Assembly: GCF_036227565.1 (NCBI RefSeq) | Contig: NZ_CP109460.1 | Span: 1,488,001 to 1,552,000 of the forward strand | DNA length: 64,000 nucleotides | Source of the DNA: Streptomyces sp. NBC_01454 | Lineage (GTDB): Bacteria > Actinomycetota > Actinomycetes > Streptomycetales > Streptomycetaceae | Reading direction: 5' to 3' | In this document: one piece after another, positions 17,459 to 27,307 of the stretch | Layout: each line of letters begins with the position of its first letter | Position numbering within the stretch: the stretch's first letter is position 1 | The notes under the pieces: generated by a model | Database searches by the model: none | Told to the model about the DNA's origin: nothing | Seen by the model: only the letters and a program-made list of their open reading frames with translations | Made by a program: the position numbers and the translations under genes

Positions 17459-18196
17459 TCAGCGCAGATACGACGCCCCGTTGACGTCGAGCACCGCCCC
17501 GGAGACCCAGACGGCCTCCGGCGAGGCGAGGTAGTGCACGGCGGACGCCACCTCCTGCGGCGAGGCGACCCGGCCGAACGGGCTCTGCTGCCGCACCTCC
17601 TCTGTCAGCCGGTCCGCGACCCGCTCCGTCGCGACGAAGCCGGGCGCCACGGAGGCCACGCCGATGCCGTACGGCGCCAGATGGACCGCCAGCGACTGCC
17701 CCATCGCCTGCAGCGCCGCCTTCGTCGCGCCATAGGCCGGGTGGTCCGGCTCCCCCCGGAACGCGCCCCGCGACCCGATGTTGACGATCCGCCCGCTCAC
17801 CTCACGCTCGATCATGTTCCGCGCCGCGCAGTGCGTCAGATGCGCCGCCCCCAGCAGATTCACGTCCACCAGCCGCCGCCAGAGCCGCTGCCACTCCTCG
17901 AAGGACGTACGGTCCAGCGGATGCGGCTCGTTGGCCGCCGCGTTGTTGACGAGCACATCGACGCCGCCCAGCCCGTCCACGGCCGCCTCGACCAGCGCCG
18001 CCGCCCCCTCCGGCGTGCCCACGTCCCCCTGCACCAGGACGTGCCCGCTGCCCGCCAGCCCCGCGAACGCCTCCTGGGCCGCCTCCCGCCGCGACGCGTA
18101 ATGCAGCGCGACACGGTCCCCGTGCGCGGCGAAGATCTCCGCGACCGCCCGGCCGATCCCCCGCGAGGCCCCGGTCACCAGCACCGCCCGGCTCAT
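17459..18196 (-). CDS. SDR-family NAD(P)-dependent oxidoreductase (FabG-like)
   Basis: 245 aa classical short-chain dehydrogenase. TGASRGIGRAVAE binds the dinucleotide, VLVNNAAANEPHP is the NNAG-type motif, IVNIGSRGAF supplies the Ser, and YGATKAALQ is the YxxxK motif. VAPGFVATERV and VSGAVLDVNGASYL are typical of the C-terminal half. ATG 18196. Substrate unknown; no fatty acid or polyketide genes nearby. The lipase gene on the same strand ends 200 bp upstream. Confidence 0.88.
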   Translation of the reverse strand: MSRAVLVTGASRGIGRAVAEIFAAHGDRVALHYASRREAAQEAFAGLAGSGHVLVQGDVGTPEGAAALVEAAVDGLGGVDVLVNNAAANEPHPLDRTSFEEWQRLWRRLVDVNLLGAAHLTHCAARNMIEREVSGRIVNIGSRGAFRGEPDHPAYGATKAALQAMGQSLAVHLAPYGIGVASVAPGFVATERVADRLTEEVRQQSPFGRVASPQEVASAVHYLASPEAVWVSGAVLDVNGASYLR

Positions 18197-18396
18197 CGGA
18201 CGGCCCCCGCCCGGGCACCCGGACGGCTGCGACGGGCCGGCCGGCTGCGGGACCTGCGGAACTCACCCGACGCCCGGGGACCATTCATCAGCGGATCCGT
18301 CCTCACCTCGTGCCGTGCCGCGAACGATCATAAGGAATCGTACGGAGCCGTACGGGAAGCAGGAAGGGCCGGGCGGCTACGGCGAAGGGCGGCCGC

Positions 18397-19707
18397 TCAT
18401 GGGTTCACCGGGAAGAGCTGCCGCAGGCGTGCCTGAATCAGCGGGAGGCCGACCGTGGGGACGTCATAGTGGCCGGCCCCCTCGAAAACGGCGAGGTTGA
18501 TGTCGTTGGCGTTGGCCAGCATCTTGTTGACGACGTGGTACGTGACCGCGCTCGGGCTGGTGATGTCATCGGCGCCATAGAGCCAGAGGACCGAGCCCGG
18601 CAGTGTCGAGTTCTCGAGCTTCCCTTGGTTCTGTTCGTAGAATCGCCTGTTCTCCGGCAGCGAGTTCGGGCCGTCTCCACGGATCCCCGGATAGGAATCC
18701 AAACGGTGCGAAGGCGAGGAATTCAGGTAGTTTTTGATATTACGCTTGACCATTGCATTCAGATCGTCCAGACACGTCCGCCAGTCCTGCTGATAGAATT
18801 TCAGCATATTCTGGCCGTAGATCTGTCCGGGGTCGATGCGATAGCCCGCACGGCGTTGGGTTTTCGTGAAGTAGATGGTTTCCGCATTGGCGAAGACCAG
18901 CTGATCGATCTGCCGATCCGTGGGCCGGGTCCCGGGTTTGGACGCGTTCGCGATGTCCCGCCACAGCAGCTTGTTCATGGCGGGGACGTCCGGGACGGGG
19001 GCGAGGGCAATCGTGCCCCGGTATTCCAGAGCGGGCTCTGCCTTCTTGGACAACCGGGAGTAGTACGCGGCGGCGAGCGCAGCGAACCCTCCTTCGGACC
19101 AGCCAGCCGGTACCCATTTCCCGGACGCGTTGCCGCCGAGATATCGTTTCGCGGCAACCGCGGCGAAGACCATTGACTTGCCCTCGCTCGAAAGATGGTA
19201 ATAGCCGTGTCCGGCCGTGACGCCGGCTGCCGTCGGCCCCAGCCCCTCGTAGTCCGGGGCCACGACAGCAATTCCCATCTTCAGGACGGCCGCCAACAAC
19301 GCGGCGTTCGGCCCGTCGGCCCATTTTTTGTGTTCCTGGAGCTGGACGCTCGGTGCGCACTCCGGTGCCCATCCGACGGTCCCGTGACCCCAAACGAAAA
19401 GCGGCCAGCCGCCGGGCGGAGGAGATTTTCGGGGAGTGAACAGCATGGCGGTTGCCTTGATCCGGTTTCCCTGCATGCCCGGCATGCGGTAGACGACCAG
19501 TTTCCCGTCGGCCACGGTGGACAGTTCGCGGGGCACGTTGCGCAGCGGGGTGGGAGTGCCGACCACGTCGCCGTTGCCCGTGGTTGCCCCGGAACCGTCG
19601 GAGTCCTCCAAGGGCGTGACGGACCCGCACCCGGTGAGGACCATCGCCAGCAGCACAGCAGCCGCCGGCCTGCTCGACCATCCGACGCGTCCCCTCCGAC
19701 TGCCCAC
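18397..19707 (-). CDS. Secreted lipoprotein lipase (alpha/beta-hydrolase)
   Basis: 436 aa. The signal peptide RPAAAVLLAMVLTGCGS ends in a lipobox with the lipidated Cys. The catalytic domain has VWGHGTVGWAPECAP (oxyanion side), VAPDYEGLG, the nucleophile elbow PAGWSEGGFAALAAAYY, ADDITSP (Asp) and GAGHYDVP (His), as in secretory lipases. GTG 19707 was chosen because GGAAGGAAG precedes it at suitable distance; longer starts are possible. Base composition is somewhat lower in GC than neighbours (stretches such as TTTTTGATATTACG), hinting at acquisition. Head-to-head with the arylsulfotransferase gene. A perfect palindrome covers its ribosome-binding site. Confidence 0.78.
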   Translation of the reverse strand: MGSRRGRVGWSSRPAAAVLLAMVLTGCGSVTPLEDSDGSGATTGNGDVVGTPTPLRNVPRELSTVADGKLVVYRMPGMQGNRIKATAMLFTPRKSPPPGGWPLFVWGHGTVGWAPECAPSVQLQEHKKWADGPNAALLAAVLKMGIAVVAPDYEGLGPTAAGVTAGHGYYHLSSEGKSMVFAAVAAKRYLGGNASGKWVPAGWSEGGFAALAAAYYSRLSKKAEPALEYRGTIALAPVPDVPAMNKLLWRDIANASKPGTRPTDRQIDQLVFANAETIYFTKTQRRAGYRIDPGQIYGQNMLKFYQQDWRTCLDDLNAMVKRNIKNYLNSSPSHRLDSYPGIRGDGPNSLPENRRFYEQNQGKLENSTLPGSVLWLYGADDITSPSAVTYHVVNKMLANANDINLAVFEGAGHYDVPTVGLPLIQARLRQLFPVNP

Positions 19708-19713
19708 CCGCCG

Positions 19714-19736
19714 GCTTCCTTCCGTCGGAAGGAAGC
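19714..19736. promoter_or_regulatory. Perfect 23-bp palindrome over the lipase ribosome-binding site
   Basis: GCTTCCTTCCG and CGGAAGGAAGC are 11-bp perfect reverse complements around one central T. The minus-strand arm contains the GGAAGGAAG used as Shine-Dalgarno for the start at 19707, so a repressor or a transcript hairpin could block translation. Confidence 0.55.
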
Positions 19737-20245
19737 GGCGGACGCCTCGCCGGAGCGGAGTGGTGTGCCCGGCGGCTTCACTCCTTGCTGATGACCGCAC
19801 CTGTGCCCGCTTCCTGTCGTCCTTCTCCCGGCCATACGCCCAGGCAGGCTCGATGCCGGGACCGACGCTCCGTGACCGTAGGCACCGACGGTCCGTTCGC
19901 GCCTGCCCAGGCGCCGGTCTGATGGCCCGTTGGGATGGTGTGAGCCGTATGTCGCGTCATCAGGGAGAGGTCCGAAGGCAGCCGGCCGGAGCGGGTGATG
20001 ACACCGTGTCGGTCGCTGCGCTGCCTACTGCCCGGACCGAGCGCCCGCAGTGCGGGACCGTGCCGTCCCGACGGCACCGACACGCCGGGTATCCGGGTGA
20101 ACGGCCCACCGGACCGGGCCTCCAGCGGGCAGCGGCTGACCGCAGTGCTTAGCGTCACCGGCAAGTGCAGCTCTCCCGGCTTCGAAGCGTGCTGACGGAC
20201 GTTCCCGGGCGGCTGATGAATGTGGCACCTCGCGATGGAGTGATG
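19737..20245. other. Divergent intergenic region, no gene seen
   Basis: About 510 bp between the lipase and arylsulfotransferase. Open frames cross it on both strands but none has a convincing start or recognisable protein. Promoters for both genes must lie here; I could not place them. Confidence 0.4.
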
Positions 20246-21907
20246 ATGGCAGAGGGAAAGCCGTGGGCTGGCGCCATGAGGCGGATGAGCCGCACCGCAG
20301 GTTCCGGCACGCTGGCCGTGGGGCTCGCCTTCGCGGGCTGTGTGGTTCCCGCCGAAGCGAGTTCGCCGCCAGGGCCCCGCTTGTGTGCGACCGAGCCGGC
20401 GCCTCCGACGGGGAGCCCCCCTGCACCGGAGCTGATCACTTCGGGCCCCGGCGTGTGGAGCTTCGTCTCCGCGCCGCGGCTTCGTCCCATGCGGGTCAGC
20501 GTGACCGCACAGCGCCGGGGGACGGCACCCGGGAAAATCTTCGTCGGCCCGTACACCATCAGCAGCCCGATGATCGGCCAGACCGGAGCGCTGATTTCCG
20601 ACAACTCCGGTCAGCCGGTCTGGTTCCGGCCGCTGCCCTCGACGAGCCTGCAGAACGCCGACTTCAAGGTGCAGACGTACTACAACCACCGGAACCGCAG
20701 GGCGGAGCCCGTGCTGACCTGGTGGCAGGGATCCATCGCGATTCCGCCCGCGTACACCAACCTGCCGGGCGGTGCCCCCGAACCGGGCGGGTGCTACTAC
20801 ATCTACGACAGCCACTACAAACTGGTCAGAACTGTTTTCGCCCGTCACGGCTTCCATCCGGACGAGCACGAATTCACCCTGACCCGCAGAGGAACCGCAC
20901 TGTTCATCGCGACCAAGCCGGTGCCCATGGACCTCAGGCCCTACGGCGGTCCGCAGGACGGCGCCATCCTGGACAGCGAGGTGCAGGAGGTCGACCTCGC
21001 CACCGGGGAACTCGTCTTCTCATGGGACATTCTCGATCACGTCAATCCGGCCGACTCCGAGGTGCCCGCCTCCGATGCGTCGTCATCCGGAGGGGTGTGG
21101 GACGCCTACCACATGAACTCGATCGATGAGGGACCCAACGGTGAACTGCTGATCTCGACACGCAACATGTGGGCGGTCTACGACATCTTCAGAAGGAACG
21201 GCCGGATCCGCTGGCAACTCGGCGGAAAGAAGAGCGCCTTCACCTTCGGTCCGAACGCGGACTTCTTCTGGCAGCACGACGCCAGGTTCCGGCCGGGGCG
21301 CCGGATCAGCATGTTCGACGACGGCTGCTGCAGCCAGCCGGACGGCACACCGGAGCAGGAGTCACACGGCCTGATCCTCAACCTTGACTTCGCGCACCGC
21401 CGGGCGACCGTCGACCAGACCTATTACCACGCACCGCCCTTGTTCTCCGCCTCCCAAGGGAACACGCAGGCCCTCCCCCACGGGAACCAGTTCATCGGGT
21501 GGGGGCAGAATTCCTACTACTCGGAGTACGCCTATCCGGGGAACTCCCAGAACAACGGCGAGCAAAACCTTCTCTACGACGCAAAGATGCCGGGCTCCGA
21601 CATCTCCTACCGTGCCTTCCGCAACCGATGGGTCGGCAAGCCGTACTACCCACCGAGTGCAGCGGCACGAGCCAGGGGCGGACGCAGCGTCGTCCACGCC
21701 TCGTGGAACGGATCCACGGAGACCAGAGGGTGGCAACTGCTCGCCGGACCCCATCCCCGCTCCCTGCGGGTCGTCGGACGCGCCCCCCGCACCGGGTTCG
21801 AGACCGCGCTCGCGACAGCGAACCCGGGCCCGTACTTCCAGGTCAGGGCGCTTGACGCGCACGGGCGGGTGCTCGGTGCCTCCAGAATCGTGACGCCGGC
21901 CGGATGA
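20246..21907 (+). CDS. Exported arylsulfotransferase (ASST, PF14269 type)
   Basis: 553 aa predicted beta-propeller enzyme that moves sulfate between phenolic compounds, at the cell surface. Signal segment GSGTLAVGLAFAGCVVPAEA contains a lipobox-like AGC. Family landmarks: GPYTISSPMIGQTGALISDNSGQPVWF-type opening blade, HEFTLTRRGTALF, VWDAYHMNSIDEGPNGELLISTRN, IRWQLGGKKS and FFWQHDARF. ATG 20246 follows GGAG by 5 nt; ATG 20276 is an alternative that still keeps the signal. It faces the lipase gene. An extracellular or surface role in modifying phenolics is inferred. Confidence 0.8.
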   Translation: MAEGKPWAGAMRRMSRTAGSGTLAVGLAFAGCVVPAEASSPPGPRLCATEPAPPTGSPPAPELITSGPGVWSFVSAPRLRPMRVSVTAQRRGTAPGKIFVGPYTISSPMIGQTGALISDNSGQPVWFRPLPSTSLQNADFKVQTYYNHRNRRAEPVLTWWQGSIAIPPAYTNLPGGAPEPGGCYYIYDSHYKLVRTVFARHGFHPDEHEFTLTRRGTALFIATKPVPMDLRPYGGPQDGAILDSEVQEVDLATGELVFSWDILDHVNPADSEVPASDASSSGGVWDAYHMNSIDEGPNGELLISTRNMWAVYDIFRRNGRIRWQLGGKKSAFTFGPNADFFWQHDARFRPGRRISMFDDGCCSQPDGTPEQESHGLILNLDFAHRRATVDQTYYHAPPLFSASQGNTQALPHGNQFIGWGQNSYYSEYAYPGNSQNNGEQNLLYDAKMPGSDISYRAFRNRWVGKPYYPPSAAARARGGRSVVHASWNGSTETRGWQLLAGPHPRSLRVVGRAPRTGFETALATANPGPYFQVRALDAHGRVLGASRIVTPAG

Positions 21908-21997
21908 CCTCGACCACGACACCACCAGAGCGGGCGCAGTATGGCTGACCTGGCGGACCCAACGCTGCGGAACGAAGGAGGCAGCGCACGGCCCAGC

Positions 21998-22020
21998 GGT
22001 ATGCAGACCGGTATGCAGAC
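21998..22020. repeat. 11-bp direct duplication upstream of the MMPL gene
   Basis: GGTATGCAGAC occurs twice (21998-22008 and 22010-22020) separated by one C, 156 bp before the transporter start. Could be a regulator site or chance duplication. Confidence 0.5.
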
Positions 22021-22175
22021 GCCCACGCGTTCTCCTGCCGGGCTGCCTCCCGCACCGCCGTGCACCCGTTCGGCCGACACCCGGATCCCCGGTGGACGTG
22101 CCGCGGCGCACGAACCGCCGTTGAATGCTGACTGTCCGCATGTGCCAGGAGGGCCGGCGTTCATTCGGGAGCACC

Positions 22176-24470
22176 ATGTCGTTGCCGAAGACCCCGGGCG
22201 CCCCTGCCGCGTCCGGCGCCCCTCGTCCCCGGGGGGCGCTGTGCCGCATCGGGGAGTGGTGCGCCCGCCATTTCGTCGTGGTCATCGTGCTGTGGCTGGC
22301 CGCCCTGGCCGGCCTGCAGGTGCTGCAACATGCCTACGGCGGTGAGTACTCCGATGACTTCGCGCTGCCCGGCGTCCAGTCGACACGAGGACGCGATGTG
22401 CTCAAGGCGCACGAGCCGAAGGCCGGCGGCTACAGCAGCCAGGTCGTGCTGCACGACGCGGACCGGCCGCTGACCGCCGTCCGCAGCCAGATCGACGGCG
22501 CCGTCACCGCCCTCGGGAAACTGCCGGAGGTGCTCTCCGCACAGAACCCGCTGCCCGCACCCGGCGCGGCGCCCGCCAAGCCGCCGGCCGGCACTCCGAA
22601 CGTCGGCCCGCTCTCCACCGACGGACGCACCGCGTACATCACGGTGCGCTTCAGCGTGCAGCCGTCCACCCTGAAGCCGGTCTACCTCAACGGCGTCGAC
22701 GCGGCGGTCGGCCCGCTGCGCTCGGCGGGCGTGGAGGTGGAGTACGGCGGGCCGCTGGGCGAGCTGGCCCGGCCGGCGCCCGACGACCGGACCAGCGAGA
22801 TCATCGGCTTCGCGGTGGCGATCCTGGTGCTGCTGGTCGGCTTCGGCAGTGTGCTGGCGGCCGGGGTGCCGCTGCTGACCGCGCTGATCGGGGCCCTGTG
22901 CGGGGTGGCGTGCCTGGGGCTGCTGGCCGCCGTCTCCGTCTTCGCCACCGTCTCGCCCACGCTGGCCACGATGATCGGTCTCGGCGTCGGCATCGACTAC
23001 GCGCTGTTCCTGCTCACCCGGCACCGGCAGAACCTGATGGACGGCGCGGACCCGGTCACCGCCGCGGGCCGGGCGGTGGCCACCAGCGGCCGGGCGGTGC
23101 TGGTGTCCGGCTGCACCGTCATCATCGCGCTGATGGGGCTGTGGGTCTCCCAGCTCTCCTTCATCGGCAAACTCGGGGTGGCGGCCGCCCTCACCGTGGT
23201 CTCCGCGGTGCTCGGCGCGCTCACCCTCGTCCCGGCGCTGCTCGGACTGATCGGGCGCCGGATCGACCGGCTGCACGTCCGCCGCCCCATCGCCGAGACC
23301 GACGCCCCGCCGGGCGAGGAGGCGCGCGGCACCTGGCACCGGTACGCCCAGCGGGTGGAGCGCCGCCCGTGGTGGTACCTGGCCGGCGGGGTGCTGGTGG
23401 TGGTCGTCCTGGCCATCCCGGTCTTCTCGATCCAGCTCGGGCACATCGGTGACGGCGCCGACCCCAAGTCGTTCACCGACCGGCGGGCCTTCGACCTGAT
23501 GTCCTCGGCGTTCGGGCCCGGCTCCAACGGTCCGCTGACCCTGGTCATCGACGAGTCCGCGGTCCCGCAGGCGGACCGCCCGATGCTGGCGACGCAGGCC
23601 CGGAAGGCGCTCACCGATGTCCCCGGCGCGGCCCTCATCACCCCGCTGAAGGCCACCCCGGACGGCGCGGTGCTCACCGGGACCGCGTACTCCACCCAGG
23701 CCCCGCAGAGCGGGGACACCACCGACCTGGTCAAGCGCCTGGAGCGCGAGGTCCTGCCGCAGGCGGTGAAGGGCACCGACGCGGACGGCTATGTGACGGG
23801 CACGACCGCCGGCCAGGTCGACTTCCTGGACATCGTCGCCAGCCGGCTGCCGCTGATCATCGCGGTGGTGGTCGCCCTCGCGTTCATGCTGATCCTGATC
23901 GTCTTCCGGGGCCTGCTGGTGGCGGTGAAGGCCGCGGTGCTCAACGTCCTGTCGATCGCCGCCTCGTACGGGGTGGTGGTGGCGGTCTTCCAGTGGGGCT
24001 GGGGCGGTCCGGCGCTCGGGGTCTCGGGCACGGTGCCCATCGAGAGCTATGTCCCGATGATGATGTTCGCGATCGTCTTCGGGCTGAGCATGGACTACGA
24101 GATCTTCCTGCTCTCGCGGGTGCACGAGGCATGGCTGCGGACCGGCGATGCCAAGGCGAGCGTGGCGCACGCGCTGGAGATCACCGCCCGGGTGATCACC
24201 TGTGCCGCGCTGATCATGGTGAGCGTGTTCGCGGCCTTCCTCGTCAGCGACAACATCGTGGTGAAGATGCTGGGCCTCGGTCTGGCCGTGAGCGTCCTGA
24301 TCGACGCCACCGTGGTGCGCCTGCTGCTGGTGCCCGCGGTGATGACGCTGCTGGGCCCGGCGGCCTGGTGGACGCCCCGGTGGCTGGACCGGATCCTGCC
24401 GCATGTGAACACGGAGGGCGAGGAGCGGCTCCCCGCGGGTGGGACGACGCGCGGCGGGGAACGGCGGTAG
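22176..24470 (+). CDS. MMPL-family RND transporter
   Basis: 764 aa with two repeated halves, each with a periplasm-like loop and five-to-six membrane helices. The first half has [18 protein letters not shown] and the second [19 protein letters not shown], the paired GxxxDY proton-relay motifs of MMPL pumps. ATG 22176 follows GGGAGCACC. Such proteins export lipids or hydrophobic metabolites in actinomycetes; the cargo cannot be read here. Lies downstream of the arylsulfotransferase on the same strand with a 268-bp gap that contains a short duplication. Confidence 0.9.
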   Translation: MSLPKTPGAPAASGAPRPRGALCRIGEWCARHFVVVIVLWLAALAGLQVLQHAYGGEYSDDFALPGVQSTRGRDVLKAHEPKAGGYSSQVVLHDADRPLTAVRSQIDGAVTALGKLPEVLSAQNPLPAPGAAPAKPPAGTPNVGPLSTDGRTAYITVRFSVQPSTLKPVYLNGVDAAVGPLRSAGVEVEYGGPLGELARPAPDDRTSEIIGFAVAILVLLVGFGSVLAAGVPLLTALIGALCGVACLGLLAAVSVFATVSPTLATMIGLGVGIDYALFLLTRHRQNLMDGADPVTAAGRAVATSGRAVLVSGCTVIIALMGLWVSQLSFIGKLGVAAALTVVSAVLGALTLVPALLGLIGRRIDRLHVRRPIAETDAPPGEEARGTWHRYAQRVERRPWWYLAGGVLVVVVLAIPVFSIQLGHIGDGADPKSFTDRRAFDLMSSAFGPGSNGPLTLVIDESAVPQADRPMLATQARKALTDVPGAALITPLKATPDGAVLTGTAYSTQAPQSGDTTDLVKRLEREVLPQAVKGTDADGYVTGTTAGQVDFLDIVASRLPLIIAVVVALAFMLILIVFRGLLVAVKAAVLNVLSIAASYGVVVAVFQWGWGGPALGVSGTVPIESYVPMMMFAIVFGLSMDYEIFLLSRVHEAWLRTGDAKASVAHALEITARVITCAALIMVSVFAAFLVSDNIVVKMLGLGLAVSVLIDATVVRLLLVPAVMTLLGPAAWWTPRWLDRILPHVNTEGEERLPAGGTTRGGERR

Positions 24471-24609
24471 GGGCAGGGCGTCGGGGCGGTCGGCGGGTGG
24501 GGCCGGGAGTCGGGGCCGGTGCGCCGGGATCACGGCCGGTCCGGGCCCCGTGGGCCGGGCGGCCGCCCGCCGATCTGCGAACGCCCCGGTATCCCGCGAT
24601 CATCGAACC

Positions 24610-25581
24610 ATGGCCCCCACCGCCGAGCGTGGCTCGGCCCCGTATCCCCTGATCCGGCCGATGCTGGCCACGGTCGGCCCGCTGCCCGCCGCGGGCGAGG
24701 AGACGGTCTGGGCCTTCGAGGCCAAGTGGGACGGCGCGCGCTGCATCGTCAACACCGCGGGCGACGGAACCATCCGCCTGATCACCCGGGCGGGCAACGA
24801 CGCGACCGCGACCTACCCGGAGCTGGGCCCGCTGGGTGCGCAGCTGCGCGGCCGGCCGGCGGTGCTCGACGGGGAGGTGGTGGTGCTGGACTCCCGCGGA
24901 CGGCCGGACTTCGGGCTGTTGCAGCGCCGGATGGGCGTGGTCAATCCGCGGCGCACCGCCCGGCTGGCGATGGAGCACCCGGTGCATCTGGTCCTCTTCG
25001 ACATCATGTATCTGGCCGGCTCGCTGCTCGGTGCGCCGTATTACGAGCGCCGTTCGATCCTGTCCGGGCTGGGGCTGCGCGGCCCGAACTGGTCGGCGCC
25101 GGCGTATGTCGAGGGCCATGGACAGCAGGCGTGGGAGGCCTCGCTGCAAGGCGGCCTCGAAGGGGTGGTGGCCAAGCGGCTGACCAGCGCGTATCTGCCC
25201 GGCGTGCGATCACCCGAGTGGCGCAAGACGAAGCATCTGCAGACCCTCGACGTGGTCATCGGGGGCTGGACGGAGGGCCACGGAGTGCTGGCCGGGCTGC
25301 CCGGTTCCGTCCTGGCGGGTGTCGCGGAGCCGGCGGGGCTGCGCTATGTCGGGTCCGTCGGGTCGGGGCTGTCCGCACGGGAGCGTCAGGAGCTGGCGCA
25401 GTATCTGGGCGTCATTCCGCTCGACCGGTCGCCGTTCGTGAACCCCGTGGACATCGCGGGGCCGCACTGGGCCGAGCCCCGGCTCGTCGCCGAGGTCGCC
25501 TTCACCGGCTGGACGTCGGCGGGCCGGCTGCGGCACCCGGTCTGGCACCGGCTGCGGCCCGATCTCACCCGCCTCGGATGA
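24610..25581 (+). CDS. ATP-dependent DNA ligase (LigC/LigD-ligase type)
   Basis: 323 aa: adenylation domain followed by OB fold. EAKWDGARC (Lys39 adenylated, motif I KxDG), LDGEVVVLD (motif III), EGVVAKRL (motif IV) and SPEWRKTK (motif V) are all present. It would seal nicks in bacterial end joining or repair, in addition to the NAD-dependent housekeeping ligase. No polymerase or nuclease domain is fused and no ku gene adjoins, so it resembles stand-alone LigC. ATG 24610 lacks a strong ribosome-binding site. Confidence 0.9.
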   Translation: MAPTAERGSAPYPLIRPMLATVGPLPAAGEETVWAFEAKWDGARCIVNTAGDGTIRLITRAGNDATATYPELGPLGAQLRGRPAVLDGEVVVLDSRGRPDFGLLQRRMGVVNPRRTARLAMEHPVHLVLFDIMYLAGSLLGAPYYERRSILSGLGLRGPNWSAPAYVEGHGQQAWEASLQGGLEGVVAKRLTSAYLPGVRSPEWRKTKHLQTLDVVIGGWTEGHGVLAGLPGSVLAGVAEPAGLRYVGSVGSGLSARERQELAQYLGVIPLDRSPFVNPVDIAGPHWAEPRLVAEVAFTGWTSAGRLRHPVWHRLRPDLTRLG

Positions 25582-25675
25582 GACGGGAGACGGGATATCC
25601 GCGCCGGGCCGGGAAGGCTCGTGAGGAGAACCGCGTCCTGAGGCGCCGGGCAACCGCAGACGGAAGGAGTCGGTG

Positions 25676-26737
25676 ATGTCCCATCCCAGCAGCGACGGTG
25701 CCACCGGGGACGGCGGCAACACCGGCTACGGCAGCAAACCGTTCAAGCGCTCCAGGAGCCACTTCGCGGACCGGATCACCGCCGACGGCCGTGACGGCTG
25801 GCCGGTCGAGGCCGGCCGCTACCGGCTGGTGGTCAGCCGCGCCTGTCCCTGGGCGAGCCGCGCCGTCATCTCGCGGCGGCTGCTCGGCCTGGAGGACGCG
25901 CTCTCGCTCGCCCTGACCGACCCGATCCAGGACCACCGCAGCTGGCGCTTCACCCTGGACCCCGACGGCCGCGACCCGGTCCTCGGCATCCGCTTCCTCA
26001 GCGAGGCCTACGACGCCCGCGAGAAGGGCTACCCGGGCGGCGTCAGCGTCCCCGCCGTCGTCGACATCCCCACCGGGCAGCTGGTCACCAACGACTTCCA
26101 GCAGATCACCCTGGACCTCGCGACCCAGTGGACGGCGCTGCACCGGCCCGGCGCGCCCGATCTGTACCCGGAGCCGCTGCGCGAGGAGATCGACGTCGTG
26201 ATGGCGGGTGTGTACCGGGACGTCAACAACGGCGTGTACCGGGCCGGTTTCGCCACCGGGCAGGGCGAGTACGAGGCCGCCTTCCACGATCTCTTCCGGC
26301 GCCTGGACCTGCTGTCCGAGCGGCTGGCCGAGCGGCGCTATCTCGTGGGCGACACCCTCACGGAAGCCGACATCCGGCTGTTCACGACGCTGGTCCGGTT
26401 CGACGCCGTCTACCACGGCCACTTCAAGTGCAACGGTTTCAAGCTGGCCGAGGACCCGGTGCTGTGGGCCTACGCCAAGGACCTCTTCCAGACGCCCGGC
26501 TTCGGCGACACCGTCGACTTCCACCACATCAAGCAGCACTACTACCGGGTGCACACCCACCTCAACCCGACCGGCATCGTCCCGCTGGGGCCGGACCTCG
26601 GCGGCTGGCTGCTGCCGCACCACCGCGAGGAGTTGGGCGGCCGGCCGTTCGGCGACGGCACCCCGCCCGGGCCGGTACCGCCGGCCGAGGAGGTCCCTCC
26701 CAGCGGCCGCGCCGAGCCGCTGCCGACCCTTTCCTGA
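25676..26737 (+). CDS. Glutathionyl/mycothiol-hydroquinone reductase-like GST
   Basis: 353 aa Xi-class GST (ECM4/YqjG type). Catalytic Cys57 lies in VVSRACPWASRAV; the thioredoxin-like domain includes GGVSVPAVVDIPTGQLVTNDFQQ and the helical domain has YLVGDTLTEADIRLFTTLVRFDAVYHGHFKCN. It would reductively remove a thiol from thiol-(hydro)quinones; because actinomycetes use mycothiol the real cofactor may not be glutathione. GTG 25673 adjoins ATG 25676; GGAAGGAG precedes both. It begins 94 bp after the ligase gene. Confidence 0.88.
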   Translation: MSHPSSDGATGDGGNTGYGSKPFKRSRSHFADRITADGRDGWPVEAGRYRLVVSRACPWASRAVISRRLLGLEDALSLALTDPIQDHRSWRFTLDPDGRDPVLGIRFLSEAYDAREKGYPGGVSVPAVVDIPTGQLVTNDFQQITLDLATQWTALHRPGAPDLYPEPLREEIDVVMAGVYRDVNNGVYRAGFATGQGEYEAAFHDLFRRLDLLSERLAERRYLVGDTLTEADIRLFTTLVRFDAVYHGHFKCNGFKLAEDPVLWAYAKDLFQTPGFGDTVDFHHIKQHYYRVHTHLNPTGIVPLGPDLGGWLLPHHREELGGRPFGDGTPPGPVPPAEEVPPSGRAEPLPTLS

Positions 26738-26938
26738 GGGCCCCGGGCTCCGGCTGCCGGGCGCCCGGCAGCCGGAGCTCCCCGCTGCGGGCGAGGGCGT
26801 GAGACCCTGAGAGCAGACAGCGACACAGACGAACGAGCGGTGCGCCACGGGCCCGCCGCGTACCCGCCGAGCGCCCGGCCCTCCCGGTTCACCGCCGCGA
26901 TCCCCCACCCCACGCGATCGACGCGAGGAATGAGCCCG

Positions 26939-27238
26939 ATGAGGATGGTTCTGAAGGCCCGCATACCCACCGAGACAGGCAACGAAGTGATCCGCAACGG
27001 CGGTCTGTCGAAGATCATGGAGTCGGCCCTCGCCGCCCTGAAGCCGGAGGCGGCCTACTTCACCCTCGACGACGGCGAGCGGACCGCCTTCTTCTACTTC
27101 GACATGCAGGAGTCATGGCAGATGCCGACGCTCCTGGAATCGTTCTTCATGGACCTGAACGCGCAGGTCTCGCTGCAGCCGGTGATGAACGCGGACGATC
27201 TGCGCACCGGCCTCGGCGAGCTGATGAGCGGCACCTGA
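26939..27238 (+). CDS. Small conserved hypothetical protein
   Basis: 99 aa, compact alpha/beta sequence with no signal or membrane segment. MRMVLKARIPTETGNEVI, YFTLDDGERTAFFYFDM and LNAQVSLQPVMN look like a ferredoxin-like or ABM-type dimeric fold, but I cannot name a function. ATG 26939 has GAGGA nine bases upstream; ATG 26930 is closer to it and less likely. It is followed by a convergent methyltransferase gene. Confidence 0.7.
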   Translation: MRMVLKARIPTETGNEVIRNGGLSKIMESALAALKPEAAYFTLDDGERTAFFYFDMQESWQMPTLLESFFMDLNAQVSLQPVMNADDLRTGLGELMSGT

Positions 27239-27307
27239 CCCACGGCAGGCCCGGCCCCGCCGCCCGCTCACACCGGCGGCGGGCCCGCCGCCGGATGCCC
27301 ACCCCCG

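Noticed and set aside
19778..20869. Minus-strand frame across the lipase-arylsulfotransferase gap
   Set aside because: It overlaps 600 bp of the arylsulfotransferase gene and has no recognisable domain or start.
22161..24533. 790-codon minus-strand open frame opposite the MMPL gene
   Set aside because: Antisense artefact; the MMPL protein is fully recognisable on the plus strand.
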